From Marinifilum sp. D714 (GTDB lineage: Bacteria > Bacteroidota > Bacteroidia > Bacteroidales > Marinifilaceae): a stretch of 64,000 nt of DNA. Shown here piece by piece: positions 52,832 to 61,704 of the stretch (the stretch's first letter is position 1; each line of letters begins with the position of its first letter). Location of the stretch: assembly GCF_030851345.1 (NCBI RefSeq), contig NZ_JALPNU010000010.1:1-64000 (forward strand), read 5' to 3'. Below the pieces are notes generated by a model. The model was given only the letters and a program-made list of their open reading frames with translations, was not told the origin of the DNA and did no database searches. A program made the translations under genes and the position numbers.

Positions 52832-53872
52832 ATGGAAACAAAGAAACTGACACAGTTTAGTCCGGGAGCCGGATGTGGATGTAAAATCTCACCGAAAGAT
52901 TTAGAATGCATTTTAAAAAGCAGCACACCAAGAATTCCCAATCCGAACTTGCTGGTTGGTAACGATACGAAGGATGACGCTGCAGTTTACGACTTGGGTA
53001 ACGGTCAAGCTCTGATTAGTACAACCGATTTCTTTACTCCAATTGTAGATGATCCATACGATTTTGGTCGAATTGCTGCTACAAATGCCATAAGCGACAT
53101 TTATGCAATGGGTGGAAAACCAATTATGGCTTTGGCCATTCTTGCCTGGCCTTTGGAAAAACTTTCTACCGATATTGCTCAGAAAGTAGTTGAAGGTGCC
53201 AGAGATGTGTGTGCAAATGCTGGAATTCAATTGGCAGGTGGACACTCTATCGACATTGGCGATCCTGTTTTTGGCTTATCGGTTAACGGAATTGTTGCAA
53301 CCGAAAGAGTAAAGAAAAACAATACAGCCAGTCCAAACTGTACCTTATTCCTAACCAAACCACTTGGTATTGGCGTTTTAACCACTGCTGAGAAAAAGAA
53401 ATTAATCGCTCACGAAAACAATCAAATTGCAGTTGATTTAATGTGTAGTTTGAATAAAGTTGGAGTTGTTTTTGGCGAGCAAGAATACATCAAATCGATG
53501 ACTGATGTTACTGGTTTTGGTTTGTTGGGTCACTTAAGCGAAATCTGTGAAGGAAGTAATGTAAACGCAGTAATCAACTACAATGATGTTCCTAAAATTG
53601 AAGGTGTGGAAGAATTGATTCAGAAAGGAAGTACTCCTGGAGGAACAAGAAGAAACTGGGCTTCATACGGACATTTAATTGGTGAAATTACCGAAGATCA
53701 GAAGGCATTACTTTGCGATCCGCAAACAAGTGGTGGATTATTGGTTGCTGTTGACGACAATCATATTGAAGAGTTTATCAGCTTGGCTAAAAGAGAAGGA
53801 TTTGATTTAAATCCAATTGGAAAATTGGTAGAAAGAATAAACAGTAACGAACCTTATATCAGCATAAATTAA
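52832..53872 (+). CDS. selD: Selenide, water dikinase
   Basis: Makes selenophosphate from selenide and ATP. The N-terminal active-site block is [13 protein letters not shown], with the catalytic position equal to E. coli Cys17 (here Cys15) and Lys20 (here Lys18); it is Cys, not selenocysteine. Other landmarks: [49 protein letters not shown], and [10 protein letters not shown]. The length of 346 aa is normal. The yedF gene follows 2 bases later. No selA, selB or tRNA-Sec is in the window. Confidence 0.95.
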   Translation: METKKLTQFSPGAGCGCKISPKDLECILKSSTPRIPNPNLLVGNDTKDDAAVYDLGNGQALISTTDFFTPIVDDPYDFGRIAATNAISDIYAMGGKPIMALAILAWPLEKLSTDIAQKVVEGARDVCANAGIQLAGGHSIDIGDPVFGLSVNGIVATERVKKNNTASPNCTLFLTKPLGIGVLTTAEKKKLIAHENNQIAVDLMCSLNKVGVVFGEQEYIKSMTDVTGFGLLGHLSEICEGSNVNAVINYNDVPKIEGVEELIQKGSTPGGTRRNWASYGHLIGEITEDQKALLCDPQTSGGLLVAVDDNHIEEFISLAKREGFDLNPIGKLVERINSNEPYISIN

Positions 53873-53874
53873 TC

Positions 53875-54216
53875 ATGCACAGAAATACATTGATTCAAGT
53901 TACTCAAAATGGAATGGGTAATGGTAATGAAGAATTGGGCTTAAAATTGGCTACTAATTACTTTAAACTATTGGATGCAGAAAACAGATTACCAAAAATA
54001 ATTGTATTCTACAATGCTGGTGTAAAGTTGATTTGTGAAGATTCTCCAGCCTTGGAAGGTTTACAAAACCTGGCAAATAAAGGAGTAAGTATGCTGGCCT
54101 GCAAAACCTGTCTTGATCATTACAATTTACTGGATAAAGTAAAAGTTGGTAATGTTGGTAGCATGCCTGACATTATAACACTTCAGGCCGATGCCGATAA
54201 GGTGATTAATCTTTAA
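53875..54216 (+). CDS. yedF: YedF-like DsrE-family selenium metabolism protein
   Basis: A 113-aa DsrE/F-like domain protein of the sulfurtransferase-like selenium metabolism group. The C-x-x-C in MLACKTCLDHYNL is the likely active site, and GVKLICEDSPALEGL marks the DsrE fold. The N-terminal TusA domain found in longer YedF proteins is absent. Adjacency to selD (2 bases) is the main support for a role in selenium handling; delivery of selenium to SelD is inferred. Confidence 0.85.
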   Translation: MHRNTLIQVTQNGMGNGNEELGLKLATNYFKLLDAENRLPKIIVFYNAGVKLICEDSPALEGLQNLANKGVSMLACKTCLDHYNLLDKVKVGNVGSMPDIITLQADADKVINL

Positions 54217-54234
54217 AAACATAACTGAAGTATT

Positions 54235-54300
54235 TAAAGGGAATGGATTGAGTTCTCCACTAAAATAACCAAGGTGGAATCCCAATCCATTCCTTTAAAA
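54235..54300. terminator. Long convergent terminator of yedF and the EEP gene
   Basis: A long stem (outer aaagggaatggattg / caatccattccttt, inner ttctccac / gtggaat) with A/T runs at both ends, between two convergent genes. Confidence 0.7.
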
Positions 54301-54320
54301 TTTTATATCCTCAACTGTTA

Positions 54321-55358
54321 CTAATTTTTCAAATTGAATGTGGCCAATATTGCTTTGTGATCAGTAGGCCAAACATCCAATGGCTGGAGAAAAACATCTT
54401 GAGATGTTTCTACAATTCTCTGGTTTCGACTTACCGACCCTTTGGGGCCAACAATAGCAACCTCTTTTAAACTTAGGTTTGCATTGGGATAATAAAAAAT
54501 AAAATCGATACGATCCCTGTCATCCGCCTCCGGACTCCATGCCAAACGCTTAATATCAACTAATGGATTATCGGCTGGGTAAGTAAATCCCGGGTGACTT
54601 ATTGGATTAGGATATATTTCTCTGTACGCATCAATAAAACCTGAATTTTCAAGAGAAAGTGTATTATGCCACTTCATCACAACCCCATTATGATCGTACA
54701 AATTTTTATTTTCTTCCACCCAATCCCTATGTGAAGGTTCATTAAAGTCTCCTCCTAAGAAAACCAATCTTCCTTTTTCCAATTCTTTTTTAGCATCGGA
54801 TAAAAACACCTGAATAGCATCATCTCGTTTTGAAGCCAGATTATCTTCTCTAATTACATTCAAATCGGTTTGAGGTGCATCTAGTTTTTCCCAACTCGAA
54901 CCATCATATCCTCTTGGTAAGTACAATGCACAATTTCTATAGTCCAAATGCGCACTATAGAAAGCAATCTTCCTGCCATTCATATCAATGAGTGCTTTGT
55001 ATACTGATCCCCTGTCGTCTTTCACTGGATAAATAGCCTCCTGATACGTAATGGGATAGCGCGACAATATACCAGAATCCTGACTTTTCAGAGAGTAATA
55101 CTCAAATCCCTTCTTCTTAAGGGATGCAACCAATCGTTCTGACAAATTGGTATTGTTATAATTTCGAACCTCACTCAAAGCAATTAAATCAGCTTTCGTC
55201 CTGATAATCTCTTTAATAATGGCATCATATCCCCCTTCTACCTGGGTTCCCTCTTGCCAAATATTAAACTGCAATACTCTTAATTCCTCCGTGTATTTTT
55301 TTCCCGAACAAGATGCAACAAACACCGACAGCAGGAACAATATCAAAAATTTATTCAT
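54321..55358 (-). CDS. Endonuclease/exonuclease/phosphatase family lipoprotein
   Basis: Exported EEP-fold protein of 345 aa (lipoprotein signal FLLSVFVASC). Metal and catalytic motifs: VLQFNIWQEGTQ, LIALSEV with Glu, ALIDMNGRKIAFYSAHLDY, the LGGDFNEPSH block with Asp and Asn, DRIDFIFYYP, and the terminal DVWPTDHKAILATF with Asp-His. It may be a phosphodiesterase, nuclease or lipid phosphatase. The gene is divergent from the small Cys protein gene; no operon partner. Confidence 0.85.
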   Translation of the reverse strand: MNKFLILFLLSVFVASCSGKKYTEELRVLQFNIWQEGTQVEGGYDAIIKEIIRTKADLIALSEVRNYNNTNLSERLVASLKKKGFEYYSLKSQDSGILSRYPITYQEAIYPVKDDRGSVYKALIDMNGRKIAFYSAHLDYRNCALYLPRGYDGSSWEKLDAPQTDLNVIREDNLASKRDDAIQVFLSDAKKELEKGRLVFLGGDFNEPSHRDWVEENKNLYDHNGVVMKWHNTLSLENSGFIDAYREIYPNPISHPGFTYPADNPLVDIKRLAWSPEADDRDRIDFIFYYPNANLSLKEVAIVGPKGSVSRNQRIVETSQDVFLQPLDVWPTDHKAILATFNLKN

Positions 55359-55503
55359 GTTCTATTCATTTTTCAAAACCATCAAAATTCTTAAATTCAA
55401 AGTTGATCTGCAAATAATTTTCTTTCTTCTTCTGTTTTTACATAGATTTTTTTGATTTAAAATCTTTAAATTTACTACTTAACCATCCAACTTATAATAC
55501 TTA

Positions 55504-55884
55504 TTGAAACATTTCCTCACATACATGTTAATACTGATACTCTCCGTTCAATCAACTGGGAATATCATTATCATTTTACATTATAAATTCAATCAGGATT
55601 TCTTTGCCGAGATTTGTGAAAACAAAGATAAACCGGAAATGGAGTGTAATGGAAAATGTCACCTTAAAAAACAACTAAAGCAACAAGAGGAAAATGAGTC
55701 GGAAAAGAAAAAAATCAATATCGAAAAAGAGAACTTGAACTTCATTTCAAGCTGTTTTGATTTAATTCCAGAACCAAAAATTTCAGATGCTATAACTGAT
55801 GAAAATCTTCTTCATTTTCAGCTTATAAAAAAGCATGTATCAGATATTTTTCATCCTCCACAAAACATCTCATTTTTATTTTAA
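55504..55884 (+). CDS. Small membrane-anchored Cys-rich protein next to a copper receptor
   Basis: A 126-aa protein with an N-terminal membrane segment (YMLILILSVQSTGNIIII), then a short outside-facing region with FAEICENKDKPEMECNGKCH, three cysteines and a His, followed by a charged helix of KQLKQQEENESEKKK type and a hydrophobic tail. The reading frame begins at TTG (55,504); an ATG at 55,525 is the alternative, since a stop lies just before. It is 91 bases in front of a copper-type TonB receptor, so a role in copper capture or delivery is inferred from the cysteines and context. Confidence 0.62.
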   Translation: MKHFLTYMLILILSVQSTGNIIIILHYKFNQDFFAEICENKDKPEMECNGKCHLKKQLKQQEENESEKKKINIEKENLNFISSCFDLIPEPKISDAITDENLLHFQLIKKHVSDIFHPPQNISFLF

Positions 55885-55975
55885 TGGATTCAATATTGTA
55901 AATCTTACAGTATTGCGATTTTTTGTGCACTAATAATTCTGATGCACAATAGTTTCGAACACATAAAAACGAAGG

Positions 55976-58213
55976 ATGAAAAAAATAATTACTGCTTGTA
56001 TGCTATGCATTTACATACAGGTATATTCTCAAAATACAATTCAGTTATTAGATCAGGAAACTGAGCATCCCATTGCATTTGCTCACTTTCTTTATCAAAA
56101 CCAGAAAGGTAATACCAATGCAAATGGTAAATTTACAATCAACTTTATCGAAGGAGAAAAGCTTTACCTTTCACATATAAACTATGGCAAAATTTCTCTT
56201 ACCGATAGTGAATTAAAAGCTGTATTACAATCTGGCAAGCTTTATATGAACAAAACCTACATTAGCTTGTTACCAACCACTGTCATTGCACGAAAAAGGA
56301 CAGCAAAAGAATCTGAAACCATGCAAATCAATTCAAGTGATAAATTATCGCATGATGCTGGTGAATTCTTAAGTCAATCGGGTTTAATTGGTGGAATTCG
56401 CAAAAGTGGAAGTTATGGTTTCGATCCTGTAATGCGAGGTTTTAAATACGATCAGTTAAACATTGTAATGGATAATGGAATGAGTGCTACGGCAGCTTGT
56501 CCCAACCGAATGGATCCTCCCATTAGTCAAATTCCTTTAAACATGGTAGACAGGGTAGAAATCATGAAAGGTCCTCATTCATTACGATATGGTAATTCCT
56601 TTGGCGGCAGCATCCATTTTAAATCATCGACCAATGGATTTATTGATAAAGCAAGCGCATTTGGTCGTGCAACAGGAAGCTATGAAGGCAACGGAGAAAT
56701 ATTCAGAACCGAAGCATTGGCCGGTGCAAAAGGCAAGTTCTACAATTTCGGTGTTTTTGGCGCATACAGCAAGGGTTCAGACTATGAAGATGGCAATGGC
56801 GATAAAGTAGCTTCGGGTTTTAACAGAAGAAACATTGGAATCGCCACCAATTTTAAACTTTCCAATTCTCAAAATATCCAGGTATCTGCCAATAGCAACT
56901 ATGCCGAAGATGTTGATTTTCCCGCCTTAAATATGGATTTGCGAGAAGATGACACCAAGATGATCAGTCTTGGACACAAAATCACTTTCAAGAATTCAGC
57001 CTTGGCTTCCATTTCAACATCGGCAAATGCATCTTTCGTTGATCATGAAATGGATAATCTGACAAAGAATTTAAATCCACGAAAAGTAAATGCGATTACC
57101 AAGGCAGAAACAAAAAACTATGCTTTTAGATCGGAAGCTGCTTTTCAATTTAAGGAAAGTTCTTTATTTGCAGGCGCTGATTACAAAAAGGAGGAAGCGG
57201 ATGGCACTCGTTCTCGTGAAATGCTAATGGGTCCAATGGCTGGCAAAACAGTTTACGACAACATTTGGCAAGACAGCAAAATTGAAAAAATCGGTATTTT
57301 TGGAGAGTATCATTTTGCGGTGAACGAGACTTATTTCATAGCCTCAACAAGATTAGAACAAAATTCGGCAGAAAGTAAAGATAAAGCTGAAAACTTTACC
57401 AGTATCAATCCAAATGATCCCTCAGATGAATTCGATTTCTCTTTTAGCATTGGAGCTAGCAAAGATTTATCGGAAAACCTTAGAATGGGGATTTGGTTTG
57501 GAAGAGCAGAAAGAAGTGGAAGTTTAACCGAACGATTCATCAACCACATACCTGTTGATGTTGATCCTTACGAAAGAGTTGGAAATCCTGATTTAGACCC
57601 AGAAATTAACTATCAAATTGATTATAATATTAATTGGAATACGAAATATTTTTCCTTGAATATTAACCTGTTTAATTCTTGGTTACGCGATTATATCAGT
57701 TCTGAAATAAGACCAAATCTTACTCCATTAATGGCTACAGCGCCTGGAGTAAAACAATTTGTAAACATCAATAAAGCTGTGATGCGAGGATTCGAAATCA
57801 GTTTTAATCAATCCATCACAAATAACCTGTATCACAGATTGAATCTGGCTTATACCTATGGTAAAAACAAGATGATCAATCAGCCATTACCTGAGATTCC
57901 ACCTTTGGATATTCGATACAGCTTGGGGGCACATTTGTGTAAGCAAAAGTTTACACCTGAATTAATGGTAAGATACGCAGCCAAACAGGATCAGATTGCA
58001 GAAAATTATGGAGAAACGGAAACGCCTGATTTTACTGTTTTGGATTTTAAAGCAAGCTATTTGTTTTCCGATCATTTTCAAATTATTGGAGGAATCAGAA
58101 ATTTATTCGATGAAGCTTACTACGAACACTTGAGTCGATCGGTAAAAAGCAGTAATCAGGCAATTTATGCGCCAGGAAGAAGCTTTTACCTTACACTTAG
58201 CTTAAATTTGTAA
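55976..58213 (+). CDS. TonB-dependent receptor of the OprC/NosA copper type
   Basis: Outer-membrane TonB-dependent receptor, 745 aa. It has a signal peptide and a short carboxypeptidase-like N-terminal domain (NTIQLLDQETEHPIAFAHF). The plug domain has VMRGFKYDQLNIVMDNG and the copper signature ACPNRMDPP with Cys175 and Met179. Later DHEMDN gives His357 and Met359. Pseudomonas OprC binds copper through exactly a CxxxM plus HxM set, so the pattern here is strong evidence for copper. The C-terminus ends in LNL, as barrels in this phylum often do. It forms a likely unit with the small Cys protein before it. Confidence 0.9.
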   Translation: MKKIITACMLCIYIQVYSQNTIQLLDQETEHPIAFAHFLYQNQKGNTNANGKFTINFIEGEKLYLSHINYGKISLTDSELKAVLQSGKLYMNKTYISLLPTTVIARKRTAKESETMQINSSDKLSHDAGEFLSQSGLIGGIRKSGSYGFDPVMRGFKYDQLNIVMDNGMSATAACPNRMDPPISQIPLNMVDRVEIMKGPHSLRYGNSFGGSIHFKSSTNGFIDKASAFGRATGSYEGNGEIFRTEALAGAKGKFYNFGVFGAYSKGSDYEDGNGDKVASGFNRRNIGIATNFKLSNSQNIQVSANSNYAEDVDFPALNMDLREDDTKMISLGHKITFKNSALASISTSANASFVDHEMDNLTKNLNPRKVNAITKAETKNYAFRSEAAFQFKESSLFAGADYKKEEADGTRSREMLMGPMAGKTVYDNIWQDSKIEKIGIFGEYHFAVNETYFIASTRLEQNSAESKDKAENFTSINPNDPSDEFDFSFSIGASKDLSENLRMGIWFGRAERSGSLTERFINHIPVDVDPYERVGNPDLDPEINYQIDYNINWNTKYFSLNINLFNSWLRDYISSEIRPNLTPLMATAPGVKQFVNINKAVMRGFEISFNQSITNNLYHRLNLAYTYGKNKMINQPLPEIPPLDIRYSLGAHLCKQKFTPELMVRYAAKQDQIAENYGETETPDFTVLDFKASYLFSDHFQIIGGIRNLFDEAYYEHLSRSVKSSNQAIYAPGRSFYLTLSLNL

Positions 58214-58214
58214 A

Positions 58215-59639
58215 CTACTCACGAACAATCATGAATCGGCCTTGTACCTTTGGGTGCAAGGCTTTTTGTTTTTTGCAGTACTGACGCAATACTTCGTAGT
58301 CTTCTTTGGCATTTGCATCGGTTTCATCAATTAAAACATCACATTCCACATCAAGCTTTTTCAGAAAATAATTGTTCAAGGAAACAGTTAGCAATTCATC
58401 ATCAGAAAGTTCCTTATCTTTCCATTTTACTTGAATTGAATCTGTTTTCTGATCGTATTGATACGAAATGCCTGACACATGTAGCAATTGTCCTTTGGTA
58501 TTGCCAGCATATTTCTTTAGCAAAGATTTGAGTTCTTTTCCTGCTATTAGAATCTGGCAGATTTTATTACCGAATGGCAATAATGATCGGGCCGACTTTA
58601 AAGTAAAATCACCTTTGGGAATATCAGTTCTAATTCCTCCTCCGTTGATTAAGCCAACGTCAGATTTGTGCCATTCCCTATAGGCATCGCTCACCAAATT
58701 TCCAGCCGCACTTTCCTTGGTAATCCCATCTTTACAATTCAATGGAACCTCCAAGTAAGAAATCTTTTCAGCCAATTTCAGTTCCATGTCTCTTTTATAG
58801 TAGATTTCCATATCTCGCAAATACTTTTCCGATGCAATATTTTCATCTAATGGAATGATATCAATCAAAGGTCTTTTATCTTTTTGCAAACTAACCTTGG
58901 CAACCGAACTCATGTTACCTGCTGTAGCCGCAATGGGCTTGTTTCCTTTGTAAAACACATTGCTTTCGTATTCGTATTGCTCCTCGGTAAGCACCAAATC
59001 GATATCCGGAAATTGCTCCAAAAGTTTTCGGTTGGTTTCTAAATCCGTTTGGGTAATGGCAATTAAAAAATCCACATTTTGCAGGTCTTCGATAATATCA
59101 GAAATTGCAATTGATAAATCTTCCTGTATTACTCGATTGCTTTTCATGGTAGAATTCATTGCATCGGTTAAACCGATAAATGCAATTTTAATTCCACCAA
59201 TTTTCTTAATCAGATACTTTGGTAACTTGCCAAAAGGCTCACCATCTCTGTTTTTCAGATTAGAGCTAAACCATTCCGATTTTGATTTACTTAAAAGTTC
59301 CAATGTATGATCTACCCCAAAATCAAACTCGTGCTGACCAAAATTACAGATGTCGACAGGAACTTCATTAAAAGCCTCAATCATAGGCAAACCTTTGTAC
59401 ATTCCGCCAAACAGAACGCCTCCACACAAGTCGCCACCATGAATTACCAGGGTATTTGAATTATCCGATTTGCTTTTATCTACAATGGTCTTCAAACGCG
59501 CCACTCCACCTCGACCTCCTTCTACATCATCAACAGGAAAAATACGGTGAGCATCGGTAAAATAAAGAATATCTACCTTTTGAGCTGATAAATTGATGTT
59601 TACCAGAAGTAATAGTAGTAAAATTAAAGGTCTGTGCAT
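58215..59639 (-). CDS. Exported 5'-nucleotidase/metallophosphoesterase
   Basis: Periplasmic bifunctional UshA-type nucleotidase, 474 aa, with signal peptide (ILLLLLLVNINLSA). The N-terminal metallophosphoesterase has ILYFTDAHRIFP, TLVIHGGDLCGG, ICNFGQHEFDFG. The C-terminal nucleotide-binding domain has GLINGGGIRTDIPKGDF and LLPFGNKICQILIAG. The family releases phosphate from extracellular nucleotides. Its 3' end meets the TonB receptor gene 1 base apart (convergent). Confidence 0.9.
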   Translation of the reverse strand: MHRPLILLLLLLVNINLSAQKVDILYFTDAHRIFPVDDVEGGRGGVARLKTIVDKSKSDNSNTLVIHGGDLCGGVLFGGMYKGLPMIEAFNEVPVDICNFGQHEFDFGVDHTLELLSKSKSEWFSSNLKNRDGEPFGKLPKYLIKKIGGIKIAFIGLTDAMNSTMKSNRVIQEDLSIAISDIIEDLQNVDFLIAITQTDLETNRKLLEQFPDIDLVLTEEQYEYESNVFYKGNKPIAATAGNMSSVAKVSLQKDKRPLIDIIPLDENIASEKYLRDMEIYYKRDMELKLAEKISYLEVPLNCKDGITKESAAGNLVSDAYREWHKSDVGLINGGGIRTDIPKGDFTLKSARSLLPFGNKICQILIAGKELKSLLKKYAGNTKGQLLHVSGISYQYDQKTDSIQVKWKDKELSDDELLTVSLNNYFLKKLDVECDVLIDETDANAKEDYEVLRQYCKKQKALHPKVQGRFMIVRE

Positions 59640-59703
59640 CAGGATTTATTTTTCACTAAAATTACAAAAATGATCAGCTTATTACATTAATGAATTATCA
59701 ATT

Positions 59704-61536
59704 TTATTCCACGATAATCATTCCCTCATCACCAACCAAAAGAAATAACTGTAGCGTGCAAGATTCATTTAACAGCTGTTGACAATTTTTCAGGCATTTC
59801 TGAGCTACCAAATTGTAGAATGCTTCATTCTCTGAAAAAGGAATGATATCCAAAATGGCATTGGCCAATTTCAACTCTTTAATTTGATTTTGGATTTCAT
59901 CAGAATTTCCAGCTTGCTTGGCCAAACCAGCAACAAAATCAGCATTAAAAACCACATTCTTACTGTGGGTATTCATGTTTCCTTCTGCAAGCTTTACCGA
60001 TTTTCCAAACATGATGGCCACATTAATTTTCTCCATTCCCTCATCAACTGCCAACTTTATGGTATCGCCAACCAAGTTGCCAAAGTGAATGTAGGCTACC
60101 TGTGGCAAGTATGGAAATTTATCTTTCAGCCTGTTTTCACTTCTTTTTCCTGAAGTCAGAACAATTTCGGCACATTGATTTCCTTTGGCCACCTTCACCT
60201 GTTGTTTGATGCTGGCTAAAAATGCCTCATTCGATAAAGGCTTTACAATTCCCGTTGTCCCTATGATTGAAATGCCACCTTCCACTCCAATTCTTGGATT
60301 AAAAGTTAGTTTGGCCAACTCTTCTCCTTCAGGAATAAAGGCCTTCACCTCAAAAGCCAAGTCCATTTCGTATTGTTCAGACAATTTTTCCAAAACATTG
60401 GAAACCATTTGTCGTGGAACCGGATTAATGGCTGGTTCACCAACAGGAACCTGTAAACCAGGCAAAGTAACCACACCTAAACCTTTTCCTCTTATAAACT
60501 GAACTCCTGACTGATCCATAACAGACAATTCACAACCAATTTCTTTGCCATGAATCACATCCGGATCATCACCTGCATCTTTTATTACCACACAAGAAGC
60601 TGATTTACTTGATAAATTCTCTGGAAAAATAGCATACCTGGCTTTTTCTCCTCCCGGTAGCTCCACCTCAACCCATTTGGGAAATTCCTTTTCTGCCAAG
60701 GCAATAAGGCAAGCTTTTGTAGCCGCAGTTAAGCAGGTTCCGGTAGTAAATCCACTTCGCAATTGTCCATCAATTTTTAGGCTCGTTTTCTTTACCTGGT
60801 AGAATTGCTGCAGGAAAGATTTGGCATCATCCACCACATAATCGAAAGCAGGCAACTCTGGTCGCTTCACTACCCATAAAGGTATATTCAACTGTTCGGC
60901 AACTTTCTCTTTTGTTTCAAACAAACCCGATTCTCCACTCTCTTTCGAAAGTAAAATTTCAGCATTCAACTTCTTTGTTAAAATCGCCAATTCCTCAACT
61001 CCTGCCTTTGGATCCATTGGAATTACATACTGATAATCCAGATCTGTTTCCCTTGCCTTTTGTCGACTAAGATCAGTATCTAAAATTCTAAAATAACAAG
61101 TTCGTTGACTCCAAAGCGGCTTTAATTTGTTGATAGTTTGAACACCTGTTAAGGCCAATATATTCTGATACTCTTCTTGTAAAAGTACCTCTGTCATGCA
61201 CTCGTAGGAATCGAACAAGCGCACCTGTTTGAATGATTTGATTTCTGGAAACTTTCGCTCGTAGCGAATGGTTGAAATTCCCAATTCCTGAGCTGCCCGA
61301 TAAATGTTATCATGCAAATAAACGGCAAAAGGGTGAGCCGCATCAACAATCAATCGAATATCCTTTTTTTGACAGAACTCCTTTATTTTAGAGCTGTCCA
61401 TATCTCCAAAAACACGCTCGCCTTTAATTTGTTTGTGTGAATCGGTTTTTGTGGAATAGAAATATTGCTGATCTATAATGTCGAATAGTTCAGCAACTCT
61501 TTTTCCTTCTGTTGTTCCGCCAAAAATTAGTACCAT
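59704..61536 (-). CDS. Fused cobalt-precorrin-6A reductase (CbiJ) and CbiD methyltransferase
   Basis: Two corrin-ring enzymes joined in 610 aa. The N-terminal domain (1-245) is CbiJ/CobK: MVLIFGGTTEGKRVAELF, LIVDAAHPFAVYLHDNI and ILALTGVQTINKL. The C-terminal domain (255-610) is CbiD: LRSGFTTGTCLTAATKACL, then SCVVIKDAGDDPDVIHG and GEPAINPVPRQMVSNV, and HFGNLVGDTIKLAVDEG. CbiD adds the C1 methyl group in the early-cobalt (anaerobic) pathway. The gene follows CbiG-CobM after a 168-base gap with a hairpin. Confidence 0.9.
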   Translation of the reverse strand: MVLIFGGTTEGKRVAELFDIIDQQYFYSTKTDSHKQIKGERVFGDMDSSKIKEFCQKKDIRLIVDAAHPFAVYLHDNIYRAAQELGISTIRYERKFPEIKSFKQVRLFDSYECMTEVLLQEEYQNILALTGVQTINKLKPLWSQRTCYFRILDTDLSRQKARETDLDYQYVIPMDPKAGVEELAILTKKLNAEILLSKESGESGLFETKEKVAEQLNIPLWVVKRPELPAFDYVVDDAKSFLQQFYQVKKTSLKIDGQLRSGFTTGTCLTAATKACLIALAEKEFPKWVEVELPGGEKARYAIFPENLSSKSASCVVIKDAGDDPDVIHGKEIGCELSVMDQSGVQFIRGKGLGVVTLPGLQVPVGEPAINPVPRQMVSNVLEKLSEQYEMDLAFEVKAFIPEGEELAKLTFNPRIGVEGGISIIGTTGIVKPLSNEAFLASIKQQVKVAKGNQCAEIVLTSGKRSENRLKDKFPYLPQVAYIHFGNLVGDTIKLAVDEGMEKINVAIMFGKSVKLAEGNMNTHSKNVVFNADFVAGLAKQAGNSDEIQNQIKELKLANAILDIIPFSENEAFYNLVAQKCLKNCQQLLNESCTLQLFLLVGDEGMIIVE

Positions 61537-61654
61537 ATCAGTAAAGTCTTGAATAGTTGAAATAGTGAAAAAGTAGAAAAGTCCTGAAATGTAAAATCAA
61601 AATAATTAGCTCAATCAGGTAATTCTCATTCCTAATTCACACAATTAAGGTAAA

Positions 61655-61695
61655 ACTTTCATGACAGCAGGTGATTCTCATTCCATCATGAAAGT
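61655..61695. other. Ten-bp hairpin between cobalamin genes, with a 14-base direct repeat
   Basis: Perfect stem actttcatga / tcatgaaagt with a 21-base loop. The sequence gtgattctcattcc inside the loop nearly repeats gtaattctcattcc at 61,619-61,632. No B12-box was recognised, so this is not called a cobalamin riboswitch. Confidence 0.4.
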
Positions 61696-61704
61696 ATTTA
61701 CAAT

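Noticed and set aside
61537-61704. Cobalamin riboswitch upstream of CbiJ-CbiD
   Set aside because: No B12-box-like conserved sequence could be found; only a plain hairpin is present.
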